Shown: positions 37,351 through 48,239, counted from the stretch's first letter. The stretch is 64,000 nt of DNA from DASUBV01 sp963725175 (GCA_963725175.1 CAVRXH010000006.1:1550001-1614000), one strand, 5' to 3'. Program-made: numbers and translations. The notes: generated by a model from the sequence alone, not told the origin.

Positions 37351-37584
37351 GTGAAGCACACCTACCCGGTGCGGCTCTCGACTGACGAGCTGCGCCAAGA
37401 ACTGGACGCTTATCTAGATGCGCGGCAGCGCGCGGAGAAAGCGTCTGCGACGATTGACCTAGACAAGGTTGCGCCGACTGGAAGGACTGCCGTGGGCGGT
37501 CTCAACCGATCGAAGCAATTCAGGCCGGTGGACTCACGGATTCCTGAAGCAGTAGCTCTGCGAACACTTCGTTTGGCTTCCTGA
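37351..37584 (+). CDS. Small hypothetical protein, 3' end probably cut by an IS30-type insertion
   Basis: GTG 37351 with GGAGGA at 37334-37339 begins KHTYPVRLSTDELRQELDAY then LDARQRAEKASATIDLDK, a helical, charged peptide. The last 25 codons run into the 3' flank of the truncated IS30 transposase gene on the other strand, so the native C-terminus is probably lost. No family recognised; a short regulatory or DNA-binding protein is possible. Confidence 0.4.
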   Translation: MKHTYPVRLSTDELRQELDAYLDARQRAEKASATIDLDKVAPTGRTAVGGLNRSKQFRPVDSRIPEAVALRTLRLAS

Positions 37585-37992
37585 ATCCGAGTATAGCACG
37601 CGGCCGGTCATTTAGTGAGTCCGCCACCGCCCAGAGATAGTCGGCGTCTCCGGTGATTTCCGTCCCTTTCGGGAAGTATTCCCGGACCAGTCCGTTAGTG
37701 TTCTCGTTGGTCCCGCGCTCCCACGGCGAGTGCGCGTGAGCGAAATATACGGGAAGGTCAGCCGCAACCGTAAGTGCCGCATGTTGCGCCATTTCCGATC
37801 CCTGGTCCCAGGTCAGGGACTTGCGCATCTGCTGCGGCAGTCCGATCACGGCGCGGAAAACGGCCGTTCTCACCGATTCGGCTTCGTGGCCGTCCGAGAG
37901 CGCGACAGGGATAAGGAACCGGCTCGTCCGCTCGACGAGCGTTCCCATTGCCGATTTCCCGGCCTTTCCTATGATAAGGTCGCCTTCCCAGT
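37520..37992 (-). pseudogene. IS30-family transposase, N-terminally truncated
   Basis: The frame runs from HWEGDLIIGKAGKSAMGTLV (just inside 37990) to the stop at 37520. All three catalytic positions of the IS30 DDE domain are visible: Asp in HWEGDLIIG, Asp in TWDQGSEMAQH and Glu in ERGTNENTNGLVREY. The N-terminal helix-turn-helix half is absent: the sequence breaks at the edge of the IS5-like element and does not resume on its far side. It cannot transpose by itself. Confidence 0.85.
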
Positions 37993-38997
37993 GAGGTTAT
38001 CTCAACGATTTAGTTAGAGTATTTGTGCTCGAATTGGGTGAGGACGAGTGCGGCCTGGACTATCTCGGTGGTTCGTCTGGGGCTGGCGGTGATGCGCTGG
38101 AGGGTGGTCCAGTGCTGGGTGAGCAGGGCGAATCCTCGTTCTCCCTGGCTGCGGAGGCCGCGGAGCAGGCTGTTTCTGGTTTTCGTGCCGGGGTCGAGCC
38201 GCTGGGTTCCGCCGGGGTTCTTGACCGGGACGTGGATGCCGATTCCGGCTCCTTCGTAGCCGCCGTCGGCCAGCGTCGGCATTCCGGCGGCGGCGGCACG
38301 GTAGAGGGCCGGGAAGACGTGGGCGCGGGCGGCGGTGATGTCGTGGACGTGGCCGGGCCCGGCGGGGGACGTCCAGATCGGGAGGCCTCCGGGGAGCATG
38401 ACGGCCTGGGCGTTCGCGCCGGGGCGGTGCTTCTTCCCGGAGTACCAGGCGTCGATGTCCTGGCCTTTCGCGCTGGTCACGGTCTCGGTCAGGCGGTCGG
38501 TCTCGAAGATCTTGCCATCGAGGATCACGTAGGGGACGTCGTCGGCGAGGGCCCGGTCCAGGGCCTGGTCCAGGCCCCGGGCCTGCGCGGACAGCACGTC
38601 GACGGCCTCGGCGACGTAGCGGCAGGCGGTCGCGCGGGAGATGCCGTGGTCGGCGGCGAGCCGGCCGGGCCGGGTGCGGTCGCGGAACCAGCGCAGGGCG
38701 AGGAGTGCCTGGTCACGGCAGGTCAGCTTCCTGCCGCGGGCCGGGGTGCCCCGGCGGCGGCGCTCGGCGGCCAGCAGCCGGGTCAGGTAGCGGAGCAGTT
38801 CCGCGGGAACGTCGAGCATGGCACGATAGGGGATCAAGTGGAGTCCTGGTGGTGAAAAGGTTCTGTGGTAAGGCCTCTTCTACTAGGGCTCCACGGCTGT
38901 TTTCAGGCATGTCCGGACTGTCCGCGAACCTCCCCGGAACGCACCTTTCATGTGGTTAAAGACCGGATGCCCGTTCCACTTTCTCTGAGATCACCTC
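37993..38997. mobile_element. IS5-like insertion sequence, about 1.0 kb, apparently complete
   Basis: Terminal inverted repeats GAGGTTATCTCA (37993-38004) and TGAGATCACCTC (38986-38997) match at 11 of 12 positions and may extend three bases outward. A single transposase gene fills the interior. No clear target duplication is visible at the edges. It abuts the truncated IS30 transposase, suggesting insertion into it followed by loss of the other half. Confidence 0.7.
38010..38837 (-). CDS. IS5-family transposase (DDE_Tnp_4 type)
   Basis: 275-aa transposase, apparently full length. The N-terminal helical region contains ALRWFRDRTRPGRLAADHGI and SRATACRYVAEAVDVLSAQA, a helix-turn-helix for end recognition. 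The catalytic acidic residues lie in YVILDGKIFETDRL, PTLADGGYEGAG and the Glu of SQGERGFALLTQHW. HRPGANAQAVMLPGGLPIWT and SPAGPGHVHDITAARA are conserved in this branch. It could be functional, since both ends of the element are present. Confidence 0.88.
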   Translation of the reverse strand: MIPYRAMLDVPAELLRYLTRLLAAERRRRGTPARGRKLTCRDQALLALRWFRDRTRPGRLAADHGISRATACRYVAEAVDVLSAQARGLDQALDRALADDVPYVILDGKIFETDRLTETVTSAKGQDIDAWYSGKKHRPGANAQAVMLPGGLPIWTSPAGPGHVHDITAARAHVFPALYRAAAAGMPTLADGGYEGAGIGIHVPVKNPGGTQRLDPGTKTRNSLLRGLRSQGERGFALLTQHWTTLQRITASPRRTTEIVQAALVLTQFEHKYSN

Positions 38998-39146
38998 AAT
39001 GTCAGCGTTAAGCAGGACTCACGTCCTTTAACCTCGGCAGTGCGACGTGTCTGGCGGCTATTAGCCTGGGCTTTTCACGGGGTTTCGGCGGCTGAGTGGC
39101 GCGCCTGCAAGACCGGCGCTGCAACGCCGATCGGGAAGGTACGCCC

Positions 39147-39432
39147 ATGCTCACACTAGTGCGGGGGGATAGCCAGAGCAAGGACCGGGTCGGCCCGGGT
39201 CGCTGATCGATGAGATCGTGCGGGAGGGCGCGCGGCGGATGCTGGCCAAGGCACTGCGGGCCGAGGGGATATCCATATCGCGGCGCTTGCCGGAAGCGGG
39301 ACGGCAGTGGCCGCCGCCTGGTTGTGCGGAACGGGAATCACCAGCCCCGGGCGGTGCTGACCAGCGCGGAAGCGGTGCAGGTGACCCCGCTCCGCCTCGT
39401 CGCCTGGTCCGGGCGGGAGCGACCTTCGTCAA
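39147..39432 (+). pseudogene. IS256-family transposase, 5' remnant with frameshifts
   Basis: ATG 39147 begins MLTLVRGDSQSKDRVGPGR; the frame then breaks and LIDEIVREGARRMLAKALRA follows in a second frame (about 39200-39270), and GRRLVVRNGNHQPRAVLTSA in a third. These are the N-terminal blocks of Mutator/IS256-type transposases. The catalytic domain is missing, so this is dead. The element's left flank (38998-39146) contains no gene. Confidence 0.75.
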
Positions 39433-39798
39433 CGGATAGCTCGTCGAGCGACCCGGCGAGAAGGCCGCCTAAAGAACTTGATCCACGGTATTTAACTATT
39501 GCTCGAGGTCTCTTCGGACTGCCCGCAATGCCGTTGTCGCAGGTCACTGATCTCGGCGGGTTTCGGGAAGAAATCTTTCTGTTGCATGGCCTGGTGGTTC
39601 ATGTCACTGTCGGCTTACGGCCGTATCAAGCGGTCGCTTGTTCTGGCTGTCGGAGCCCGGACACCGCTGCAGTGTCGAATTCCTCCCGTTTTGGTACGGC
39701 CGATGAATTCGTGCTGCCCTGGACGGGATTGGTGCAGGTGCTTTCCGTGGTCCGCGCGGGGAGCGCGGGCGCGGCACGGCACACGGAGGAGGCCCGTG
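39433..39798. other. AT-richer gap upstream of the LamG giant gene
   Basis: No gene is supported in these 366 bases. The base composition is lower in GC than the flanks (for example GGTATTTAACTATTG near 39488). One frame at about 39570-39680 reads LLHGLVVHVTVGLRPYQAVA with CSGC after it, loosely like the zinc-binding start of an ISL3-type transposase, but too short to call. The promoter of the LamG gene should lie here. Confidence 0.4.
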
Positions 39799-42700
39799 AT
39801 GGACGACAAGAACCTGGTCAAGGTCTACAGCGACAGGACGTACGTGAGCACCGTGACGGTGCGGCATTCGGGCACGACGGTGGCGCTGGCGATGGACGCG
39901 GATCGCCGGGTCTACTACAGCGTGCTGGACCTGGATCAGGCGCAGGGCTCCCGGGGGCCGCTGGATGCCGCGTACTGGAACGCCGATCCGGCGCTGCTGC
40001 CGTTCCCGGGCGAGCTGGTGGACTCCGCGCCGCAGACGACGGCCTCGGCGGTGATGCCGGTGGTGAAGCGAGGGAGCCGGACCGAGGCCGCCCAGCCGGA
40101 ACTGCTGCTGCCGGCGGACCGGGACCCGTTCTTGTCGACGACGGCCAGGCTGACGGCGGCGGCGCCGTTGCAGGCGGTGTCGGACGGCCGGTACATCCTG
40201 GTGTTCCGCCAGTCGATCACGGCGTCCGATCCGGACGCGGTATTCCAGCTCCAGGGTGGCGGCCTGTCGGGCGATGCGACGCGGACCGACTACGCGCCGG
40301 CGGGCGGGCCGAAGGTGGCGGCGGTGGACGCGTCGCTGCTGTGCGACCGGTTCGTGCTCGTGGGGGCGGAGCTGAAGCCGGTGGTGGAGGTCCGCTACCA
40401 GCGCTCGCGCAGCAAGTTCGTGCGCGCATCCGACGGCGACACGATGGGCACGCGGGACATGGATGGCAGGCTGTTCTACGAGCCGACGCTGAAGCTGTCG
40501 TTCGTCACCACGCTGACGCGCGGGGCGTTCTGCGCGCTGCTGCTGCCGACGGCGGTGGACGGGGTGTCGCGATGGCAGATCTTCGCGGCCAACGACGCCA
40601 CAGGGCGGATCGAGTGCTTCAACCTGCCGCGCAGCGAGGACGGGATGTTCAGCGTCGCGGGCGTGCAGCTGTACACCAGCCCGGATCCCAAGTACGCCGG
40701 CTCGGTGCTGGAGCGTGCGCCAGGGATGGACCCGAACACGATGCTGCCGCTGGTGCCGGTGCCGGCGAGCACCGACCGGGGCGGGACGGCGCTGCGGTTC
40801 TCGGCGTCGGGGACCGGGTACGTGTCGACGCAGAGCCTGAGCCTCCGGGGTGCAGGCGACCGGCAAGTACACCGCGGAGGCGTGGGTACGGCCGACGGCG
40901 CCGGGCGGCTCGATCACGGCGACCTGGGACGAGGGCCGCAACGCCGGCTTCCAGCTGGGCCTGGACGGACAGGGCAACCTGATCGCGGCGCAGGACGGGG
41001 CGGCCTGGACGCTGACGTCGACCTCGCCGGTGCCGATGAACGCCTGGAGCCATGTCGCGGTCGTCTACGACGGGACGGCGGCGACGCTCTACCTCAACGG
41101 CACCTCGGTGGGCGCCACGCCGGTGACGGCGGCGCCCGATCCCTCCACCAGCGGCCTCCTAGGCGCCTCCCGCAACTCGGCCGGGACCGCGACGGGGTTC
41201 TTCACCGGCGACGTCGACGAGGTACGGATCTGGAACACTGCGCGGACCGGGTTCGGCGACCGGGGGCGGCGGCTGACGGGGATCGAGCCGGGCCTGGTGG
41301 CCTACTACCCGATGAGCGAGGGCGGCGGCACCACGGTCACCAGCTCGACTCGCAACCAAATGCAAGGCACGTTCGCGGGGAGCGCGGTGACGTGGGTGTC
41401 CTCGACCGCGCCGGTGGGCGACGGTCCCGGGCTGTCGCGCGACACCTTCGCGTTCGCCGGCCGCACCGTGGCGTCGGGGCTGGCCGCGACGCTGTACTAC
41501 CAGCAGGAGCTTGAGGCGACCGGGTACAGCACGGAGCCGGCCGCGCAGAAGCGGCAGACCAGGGTGCTGCTGGCCTGCGCCACGTCGGGGCCGGCACCGC
41601 AGGGCGGTTCAGCGGCCCGCTCGTACGTGACCACGCTGGACGTGGCGGTCTCGCGGGCCGGGCGGCTGGCGCAGATCCCCGGGCAGGTCGCGGTGACCGC
41701 GATCGGGCTGCCGGACCCGAACGCCCCCCAGGACCAGCTCGCCGCCGCCCAGAGCGCGGTGGCCGCCGCGCAGGCCACGCTGAACCAGGACAGGACCACC
41801 GCCCAGACCAGACAGCTGATCGAGTCCCAGTACTACCAGCTGGAGCCGGATTACAACCACCTGCAGTACTGGAATGAGAGGCTGGCCGCCATCTTCCGGG
41901 GCTGGGAGATCTCCCGGGCCGCGCAGTTGCTGGCGGCGATGAACATCCTGCGGGGGCGGTGGCAGGACGCGGAGGCGGCCCGGCTGCGGCTGGCCGCCGA
42001 CGAGGCGGCGGTGACCGCGGCGCAGAACGCGCTGGCGACCATGACCCACGGCATGCAGGGCGGCCCGGAGGTGGTGCTGCCGATGCCGCCGGTCAGCGTG
42101 GACCGCACGGGCCTGTCGGTGTTCGGCGCGCTACTGACCTTCGCCTGGACCAGCGACGCGCCCGCGCTGCTGGACTCCTCGACCGGGGACGTGGTGCTGT
42201 ACTTCCGCGGCGGCTCGGGACAGTTCTTCTCCGCCTACTACGCGACCACGGTGTCGCGGGCGATCATGGGCATCACCGTCGGCGACGGAACCCTGAACCT
42301 GGTCGCGCTGGACACCACCGCCAACGTGGCTGACTTCACGGTCACCGTCAGCCCCGGGCCGGCGGACGGGCAGTGCCAGGTGCAGATTGTCCGCGGAGCG
42401 GTCACCGAGACGTTCGCGGGGGTGCCGCGCTCGGCCGCGACGGTGGCCGGCGTCCTCAACGGCGTGCTGCCGCCGGGCGGGCTGCTGGGGTTGGTGGCCT
42501 CGGTCCAGGACCAGGTCGTGTCGCTGGCCGCGCCGCTCGCGGCCGCGCTGACGGCGGGCACGGTCGTGACGATCGGCGGCAGGAGGCGCGTGCTCGCGGC
42601 CGACTCTAACGCCGGCTCCGCCGCGATCACCGTGACCAGCGACAGCCTGCAGGCCGCGGTTGGCGGCGAAGTCCGCCTGCTGACCTACGACTACGCCGTC

Positions 42701-45700
42701 CAGGCCACCTCCAACGTTCCCGGGGTGTCGCTGGCCAGCGGCTCGCAGATCGTCGCCGCCCGTGCCGGGACCGCCGCCGCGGCGGTGCCCGACGGGGCCG
42801 CCGCCGTTGTGGCGGCGGCGCTGACGCCGCGCTGGCGCGGTGACAGCCCCGGCCGTGCCATGTCCTTCGACGGCACCGCCCAGTGCCTGACCCTGCCCGC
42901 CGCCGGAGCCGCCAACATCGGCCCCGGCGGCGACCTGACGGTGGAGGCGTGGGTCAACCCCGCCTACGTCAACAGCCGGTCCAGGATCGTGCACGCCCCC
43001 CTGGCCGCCGCGCCCTATACCCTGGGCCTGGAGGGCGCCGCCCTGCCCAGCGCCCTGCAGTTCATCGGCGGCGCTGACTCGGTCGACTGCGGCAGCACCC
43101 TGTCGCTGACCGGCACCGACTTCACCGTGGAGGCGTGGGCCCTGCGCGGTGCCAACGGCACCACCGACTACACCCTCGGTCACGGTTCCCCGGCCGGCGT
43201 CACCGACCAGTCGCTGCACATCGGATTCCGCCCTGGCAACACGTTCCATTTCGGCTTCTTCGGCGACGACCTGGACACCCCCGCCTACACCGATCTGGCC
43301 TGGCACCACTGGGCGGTGGTCTACGTCGCGGCCACCCGCCAGCGCACCGTCTACCGTGACGGTCTCCAGGTCGCCCAGGACACCGCGACGGGCGCGTACG
43401 CCGGCGCCGGCAAGGTCCTGCTGGGCGCCGCGACGTTCGCGCCGGGGACCGGTATCCTCCAGCTGGACGAGGTGCGGGTGTGGGGCACGGCCCGCACCCC
43501 GGTCAGCATCGCCACGTCCATGAACACCCGCCTCAGCGGCCGGGAGCCGGGCCTGCTGGCCTACTGGAGCTTCCAGAACGCCTCGACGGCGGACCGCTCG
43601 GGCAACGGCCACAACGGCACCCCGATCGGCAACCCGACCCAGGTGCCGTCCGGGCTGCGCGGCTACACCCTGGTCGCCGGGGTCGGCAGCCAGTTCGTTC
43701 GCAGCACCGGCGCCTTCCCCGCCGCCCAGTGGGGGCACGTGGCCGTGTCCTTCAAGCAGGACTGGGCGATGGCGCTGGACGGCAGCTCATTCCTGGACGC
43801 CGGCGGCCCCGGCGGCCTGGACCTGTCCGACGACCTGACCATCGAGGCCTTCGTTAAGCTCACCTCCCTCGGCACCGTGCAGGGGCTGGTGAGCAAAGGC
43901 GCGATCGCCTCCGGCACCCCGGACTCCGCCGTCCCCTACGCCCTGTACGTGCAGGCCGACGGCCAGCTCGCGTTCACCTTCGAGTCCGGTCCAGGCGGCC
44001 CGGGCCAGCAGAAGATCTACACCTCGGGCGACATACTGGCGGCGGGGACGTTCACCAAGGTCGCCGTCACCCGCAAGAGCGGCGCCAACACCAGCGGCGG
44101 CGTCGCGATCACCTTCTACATCAACGGCAGGGGCACCGGCGTCGGCACCAAGGTCTACGACGGCGCCAAGCCGGTCGGCAACGACGCCAACTGCGAGCTG
44201 GGCCGCTTCCGCATCGGCGTCACCCCCCTCGGCCTGAACGGCACCCTGTCGGAGGTGCGGATCTGGAACAGCGCGCGGGACGCCGACCAGATCGGCGCGG
44301 CCATCACCACCAAGGCGTCCGGGCTGATCGCGTGGTGGACCTTCCCCGAAGCGCGCGGGACCACCACCGCCGACCGCTGCAGTACCTACCCCGCCACCCT
44401 GCGCGGCGCGACGCGCGTACGCACGCCTGACCCGGCCGGGAACGCCTTCGCCCTCTACCGCAACGGCACCCTCACCCCGGCCGCCCTCCTGCCCGCGGGC
44501 GACCCGCTGGCCACCGCCGGATACGGCACGGGACCGGTCACCGTCGGCGGCTTCAAGAACGCCGACGGCAGCCTGGGCGACGGCCTCGCCGGCGTGCTGG
44601 ACGACATCAGGATCTGGCGTACCGCCCGGACGCAAGAACAGATCCTGGACAACATGTTCAGCCGCGTCCGCGGAGAGCTCAGGGACCTGCTGGCCTACTA
44701 TTCCTTCGACATCAGCTCCACGGCGCCGAACTCGACGACGGTGAGCGACAACGGCCTGCGCGGCAACGACCTGACCCCCTCCACGCCGCCGCCGGGCATC
44801 GCGCTGTCCACCGCACCGATCTCCGACGACACCGCCGAGGTCCGCTCCGCCCTCACCGGCGTCTCCACCCCCTTCAACACGCTGGTCACCGGCACCCCCT
44901 GCGCCACCGAGTACGCCGACATGCAGGTCGACGCCCAAGGGCAGCTGCTGGGGGTGATGAAACGCTCCTACGCCTACCTGCGCGGCGGCTCCCTGGTCCT
45001 GCTCACCGGCTTCAAGCTCGGCGAGCTGACCACCACCTGGGTCGGACAGGCCCAGTTCGACCCGCAGCTCATCGGCTACATCGAAGGGGCGCCCCCGGTC
45101 CCGTCGGAGAACCTGATCGCCGGCACCGCCGACGACTACGCCGACAAGTCCACCGTCAACTTCGTGCAGGCCGACGGCGTCACCAACACCCTGTCCTCGG
45201 CCAGGAACACCAGCGTCGACATGGCCGCGAAGGCCACCTGGGAGTTCGCGGTGGAAGACGAGACCCAGGTCGTCGCCGCGCCCCTGGGCGTCGGCACGGC
45301 CAAGCCCGTCGTCAAGGTGAAGGCGGGACTCAACGGCTCCTTCGAGCTGAAGTACGCCAACGGCTGGAGCAACGACACCCAGGTCTCCCAGGGCGCCACC
45401 ACCACCCGCACCAGCAGCGTCGCCCTGACCGGCCACTGGGAGGGCACCGACCCGGCCAGCCAGGTCAACCCCGCCGCCGGGCAGCGCTGGGTGCCCGCCA
45501 ACACCGGCTTCGCCATCGTCCAGTCCGACACCGCCGACCTGTACGCGCTGCGACTGGCCCACAGCGGGGCCCTGGTCGCCTACCGGATGGTGCCCAACCC
45601 CGACATCCCCCGCGACTGGAACATCATCACCTTCAGGATCAATCCCCGCTACACCAAGCAGGGCACCCTGGACGGCCTCATCGGCTTCGCCAGCGGCGCC

Positions 45701-46789
45701 CCGCAGGGCTTCGCCGATCCCGACTTCCCCCACGCCGCCGACCCGGGCACGCTCAAGGGCGAGTTCAGCTACTACCGGCCCACCGAGGCGTACGCCCTCA
45801 AACGGCGCATCCAGCGCCAGGAGCAGCAACTCCAGGGCTTCTACGACTCGGTGTCCACCGAGACCCACACGGCCGACCCCGTACGCGCCGCCGCCGACCG
45901 CGTCCTGGCCGGCATGATGGGAGGCACCGGCACCACCACCGGCCTGGACACCACCACCGGCGACGCCGCCGCGGGACGGGCCGCCAACAAGTCCGCCTCC
46001 CGCCGCAACCTGGCCAACACCTACGTCTGGACCGCCGCCGGCGGCCTGTTCTCCGAAACCACAGTCACCACCGACCAGGTCACCGAGGTCACCGGCGGCA
46101 ACTACTCCGTCAGCGGCAGCGCCACCCTCGGCGGCAGCATCGAGTACACCGCAGGACCCGTCAGCGCCAAGCTCGCCGGCGAGGTCACGCTCGGCGGCGG
46201 CTACAGCGTCACCCGCACCAAGACCAAGCAGTCCACCCGCACCTTCACCCTCGACGTCGTCTGCCAGCCCGGCCGCAACCTCCAGCAGATGAACGGCACC
46301 ACCCCCGTCGTCGACTCCAGCGGCCAGCCCGTCCTGGTCCCCGGCCGCGTCGACGGCTACCGCTTCACGAGCTTCTACCTCGACACCACCGCCGACAACT
46401 ACGAGGACTTCTACGGCAAGGTCATCGACCCCCAGTGGCTGGAGACCAGCACCGACCCCGGCGCCCTCGCCCTGCGCCAGACCCGCCAGGGCGACCGCAA
46501 GCCCCCCTGCTGGCGCATCCTGCACCGCGTCACCTTCATCAGCCGCGTCCTGCCCACCCCCGCCGCCACCGACACCGCCACCTTGCACACGGTGATGCGC
46601 GCCCAGAACATCGCCAGCGACATCGCCCTCGTCCAGCGGCTCCAGCCCTACCTCGCCAACGCCACCACCACCCTCACCGACCTCACCACCGCCGTCCAGA
46701 CCGCCCTCACCACCCACTTCCCGCCCCTCGTCCCCTACACCGCCGACGTGACCAACATCGTCGCCGTCTACTACAGCTTCACCACCTGA
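39799..46789 (+). CDS. Giant multi-LamG-domain protein of unknown function, one frameshift
   Basis: About 2329 aa after correcting a +1 shift in the G4 run at 40847-40850 (STQSLSLR then VQATGKYTAEAWVRP). ATG 39799 has GGAGGAGG six bases upstream. There is no signal peptide or membrane helix at the N-terminus, so export by Sec is not indicated. At least four LamG-like jellyroll units are seen: near 40850-41380, 42850-43650, 43765-44410 and a half unit at 44440-44790, each with a (F/Y)TxEAWV-type strand, W(S/H)HVAVVY and VDEVRIWNTAR. A coiled coil (about 41720-42050) lies after the first unit. The C-terminal 650 residues have no known domain but contain a strand-rich Ser/Thr/Gly stretch (46040-46260). 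Carbohydrate binding is likely; the rest is unknown. Confidence 0.75.
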
Positions 46790-46816
46790 CAGGCCGGCCG
46801 CTGTAGCGGCCGCCAT

Positions 46817-46864
46817 GATCGTGCCCGGTCACCCGGATTTTTCAGGGGGTGATCGGGCACGATC
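46817..46864. terminator. Stem-loop between the converging LamG and TPR genes
   Basis: GATCGTGCCCGGTCACCC (46817-46834) pairs with 46847-46864 with a single mismatch (17 of 18), loop of 12 bases containing a T5 run. It lies 28 bases after the LamG stop and 29 bases after the TPR stop on the other strand, so it probably serves both. Confidence 0.7.
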
Positions 46865-46892
46865 ACGTGGTTGGCCTGGCGGACTTCCCGGG

Positions 46893-47489
46893 TCAGGCGC
46901 TCGCGGCGAGCATGCCGCGGATCTCCTCCTCGTGGGGCGAGCTGCCCAGGGCGAGGTGTGCCTGGAGGTCGTCGCGGGCCTCGGCGAAGCGGGCGCGGGC
47001 TGCCAGGCAGCGGGCGCGCTGGTAGAGCAGCCCGGCCCGGTCTGCCTCGCTGCCTGCGAGCGCGGCGGTGTAGTCGGCGATCGCGTCGTCCGGGCGGCCG
47101 GCGGCCTCGTGGGCGAGGCCGCCGTTGTAGAGCAGGTCGGGATTGCCGGCGTCGTTTTCCAGGGCTTCGGTGAGGTCGGCCACCGCGGCATCGTGCTGGC
47201 CTTGCTCGTAGGCGGTGACGGCCCGGTTGACCAGGGCCTCGGGGAGGCCGGGAGCCAGGTCGAGCGCGCGGTCAAACGCCTGCCGCGCGGCCTCGTGCTC
47301 CGCCAGGCCCAGCAGTGCCAGGCCCAGCGTGCAGTGCAGCCGCGCCTCGGCCGGCGTGACGGCAGGGCCGACCCGGGCCTGCGCGACGGCGGCCTGCGCG
47401 TCGCCCGATTCCAGCAGCAGGGCGGCCAGGCTTACCCGGGCCTCGAGGTAGTCCGGCTCGAGGTCGAGGACGTAGCGGAAGTCCGCCAT
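46893..47489 (-). CDS. Tetratricopeptide-repeat protein, probably 5'-truncated
   Basis: 198 aa from the first ATG, made of about five TPR units: MADFRYVLDLEPDYLEARVS, ARQAFDRALDLAPGLPEALV, AVADLTEALENDAGNPDLLY and AIADYTAALAGSEADRAGLL. The ATG at 47489 has no ribosome site and begins in the middle of a repeat. The frame stays open upstream to about 47675 with clear TPR sequence (FPELYFNRGDLLAATGDLEA) but contains no start codon. The true beginning therefore seems to have been lost at the edge of the rearranged zone. A protein-protein interaction role is expected. Confidence 0.75.
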   Translation of the reverse strand: MADFRYVLDLEPDYLEARVSLAALLLESGDAQAAVAQARVGPAVTPAEARLHCTLGLALLGLAEHEAARQAFDRALDLAPGLPEALVNRAVTAYEQGQHDAAVADLTEALENDAGNPDLLYNGGLAHEAAGRPDDAIADYTAALAGSEADRAGLLYQRARCLAARARFAEARDDLQAHLALGSSPHEEEIRGMLAASA

Positions 47490-47828
47490 CGCGGCCTCGA
47501 GGTCACCGGTGGCGGCGAGCAGGTCGCCGCGGTTGAAGTAGAGCTCGGGAAACGGCGGGGTCAGCCGCCCCCCACGGCGGAGACCAAGGCGCAGAATTAC
47601 CAGATCTGCGCGGCGCGAGTGGAGATCATCACCGAGCCGGTAGCCGCGCCGAACGGCGGGTACGCGCGCGCCTTAAGTCACGTCGGCAGTTACGTTATGT
47701 GATCAGGTTGTCTGCGCTCCTCGCTGAGCTGTGCCGAATCTTCCACAGGTAATTCAGCCGCTGGATGTTCAAACATCGAGGACGGTAACAACCGGCCTCC
47801 GTCATGGCCTAGACATCTAACAGGCGGG

Positions 47829-48155
47829 TCACGAGTGGGCTTGGTCGTCCTGCTTCTCGATCGCTGCCTCTAGCCGCCCAAGCTTCGAGTCGATCTGGCC
47901 CTCGTAGCCTGGCCGGATATCCGCCTTCAGCACCAGAGAGACCCGCGACCCGAACGGGAGCACGGCCTCGGTGGCGCGCTTCACCACATCGAAGCACTCG
48001 TCCCAGGTGGTGCCTTCGAGTTCAGTGAACATCGCCGACGTCCGGTGCGGCAGACCGGAGTCTCGTACGATCTTCACCGCTGCGGCAACCGCATCGGAGA
48101 CGGAACCGTCGGCGCGTCCGGTACCGGACGGAGCGACCGAGAACGCGACGATCAT
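47829..48155 (-). CDS. Thiamine-binding protein, MTH1187/YkoF-like (UPF0045)
   Basis: 108-aa ferredoxin-like-fold protein. The N-terminus MIVAFSVAPSGTGRADGSVS, the middle VRDSGLPHRTSAMFTELEGT and the C-terminus VVKRATEAVLPFGSRVSLVL followed by KADIRPG match the family, whose members bind thiamine or its precursors as tetramers. ATG 48155 has a very strong AGGAGGT nine bases upstream. Two halves of a second copy of this gene lie nearby at 48240-48349 and 49085-49249. The 330 bases between it and the TPR frame contain no gene; a short plus-strand frame there (47594-47700) reads NYQICAARVEIITEPVAAPN, which I do not recognise. Confidence 0.82.
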   Translation of the reverse strand: MIVAFSVAPSGTGRADGSVSDAVAAAVKIVRDSGLPHRTSAMFTELEGTTWDECFDVVKRATEAVLPFGSRVSLVLKADIRPGYEGQIDSKLGRLEAAIEKQDDQAHS

Positions 48156-48239
48156 GACAGAGGGACCTCCTGTAGGTGTCCTGAGCTGCGGCGATGCCGT
48201 TCAGTGCTAACAGTGCGCTAAGCACACGATGTTCGTGAA

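Noticed and set aside
43787..46816. 1009-aa open frame antisense to the LamG gene
   Set aside because: It mirrors the codon pattern of the plus-strand gene; composition is Gly/Val/Asp-rich without domains, a normal artefact in very GC-rich DNA.
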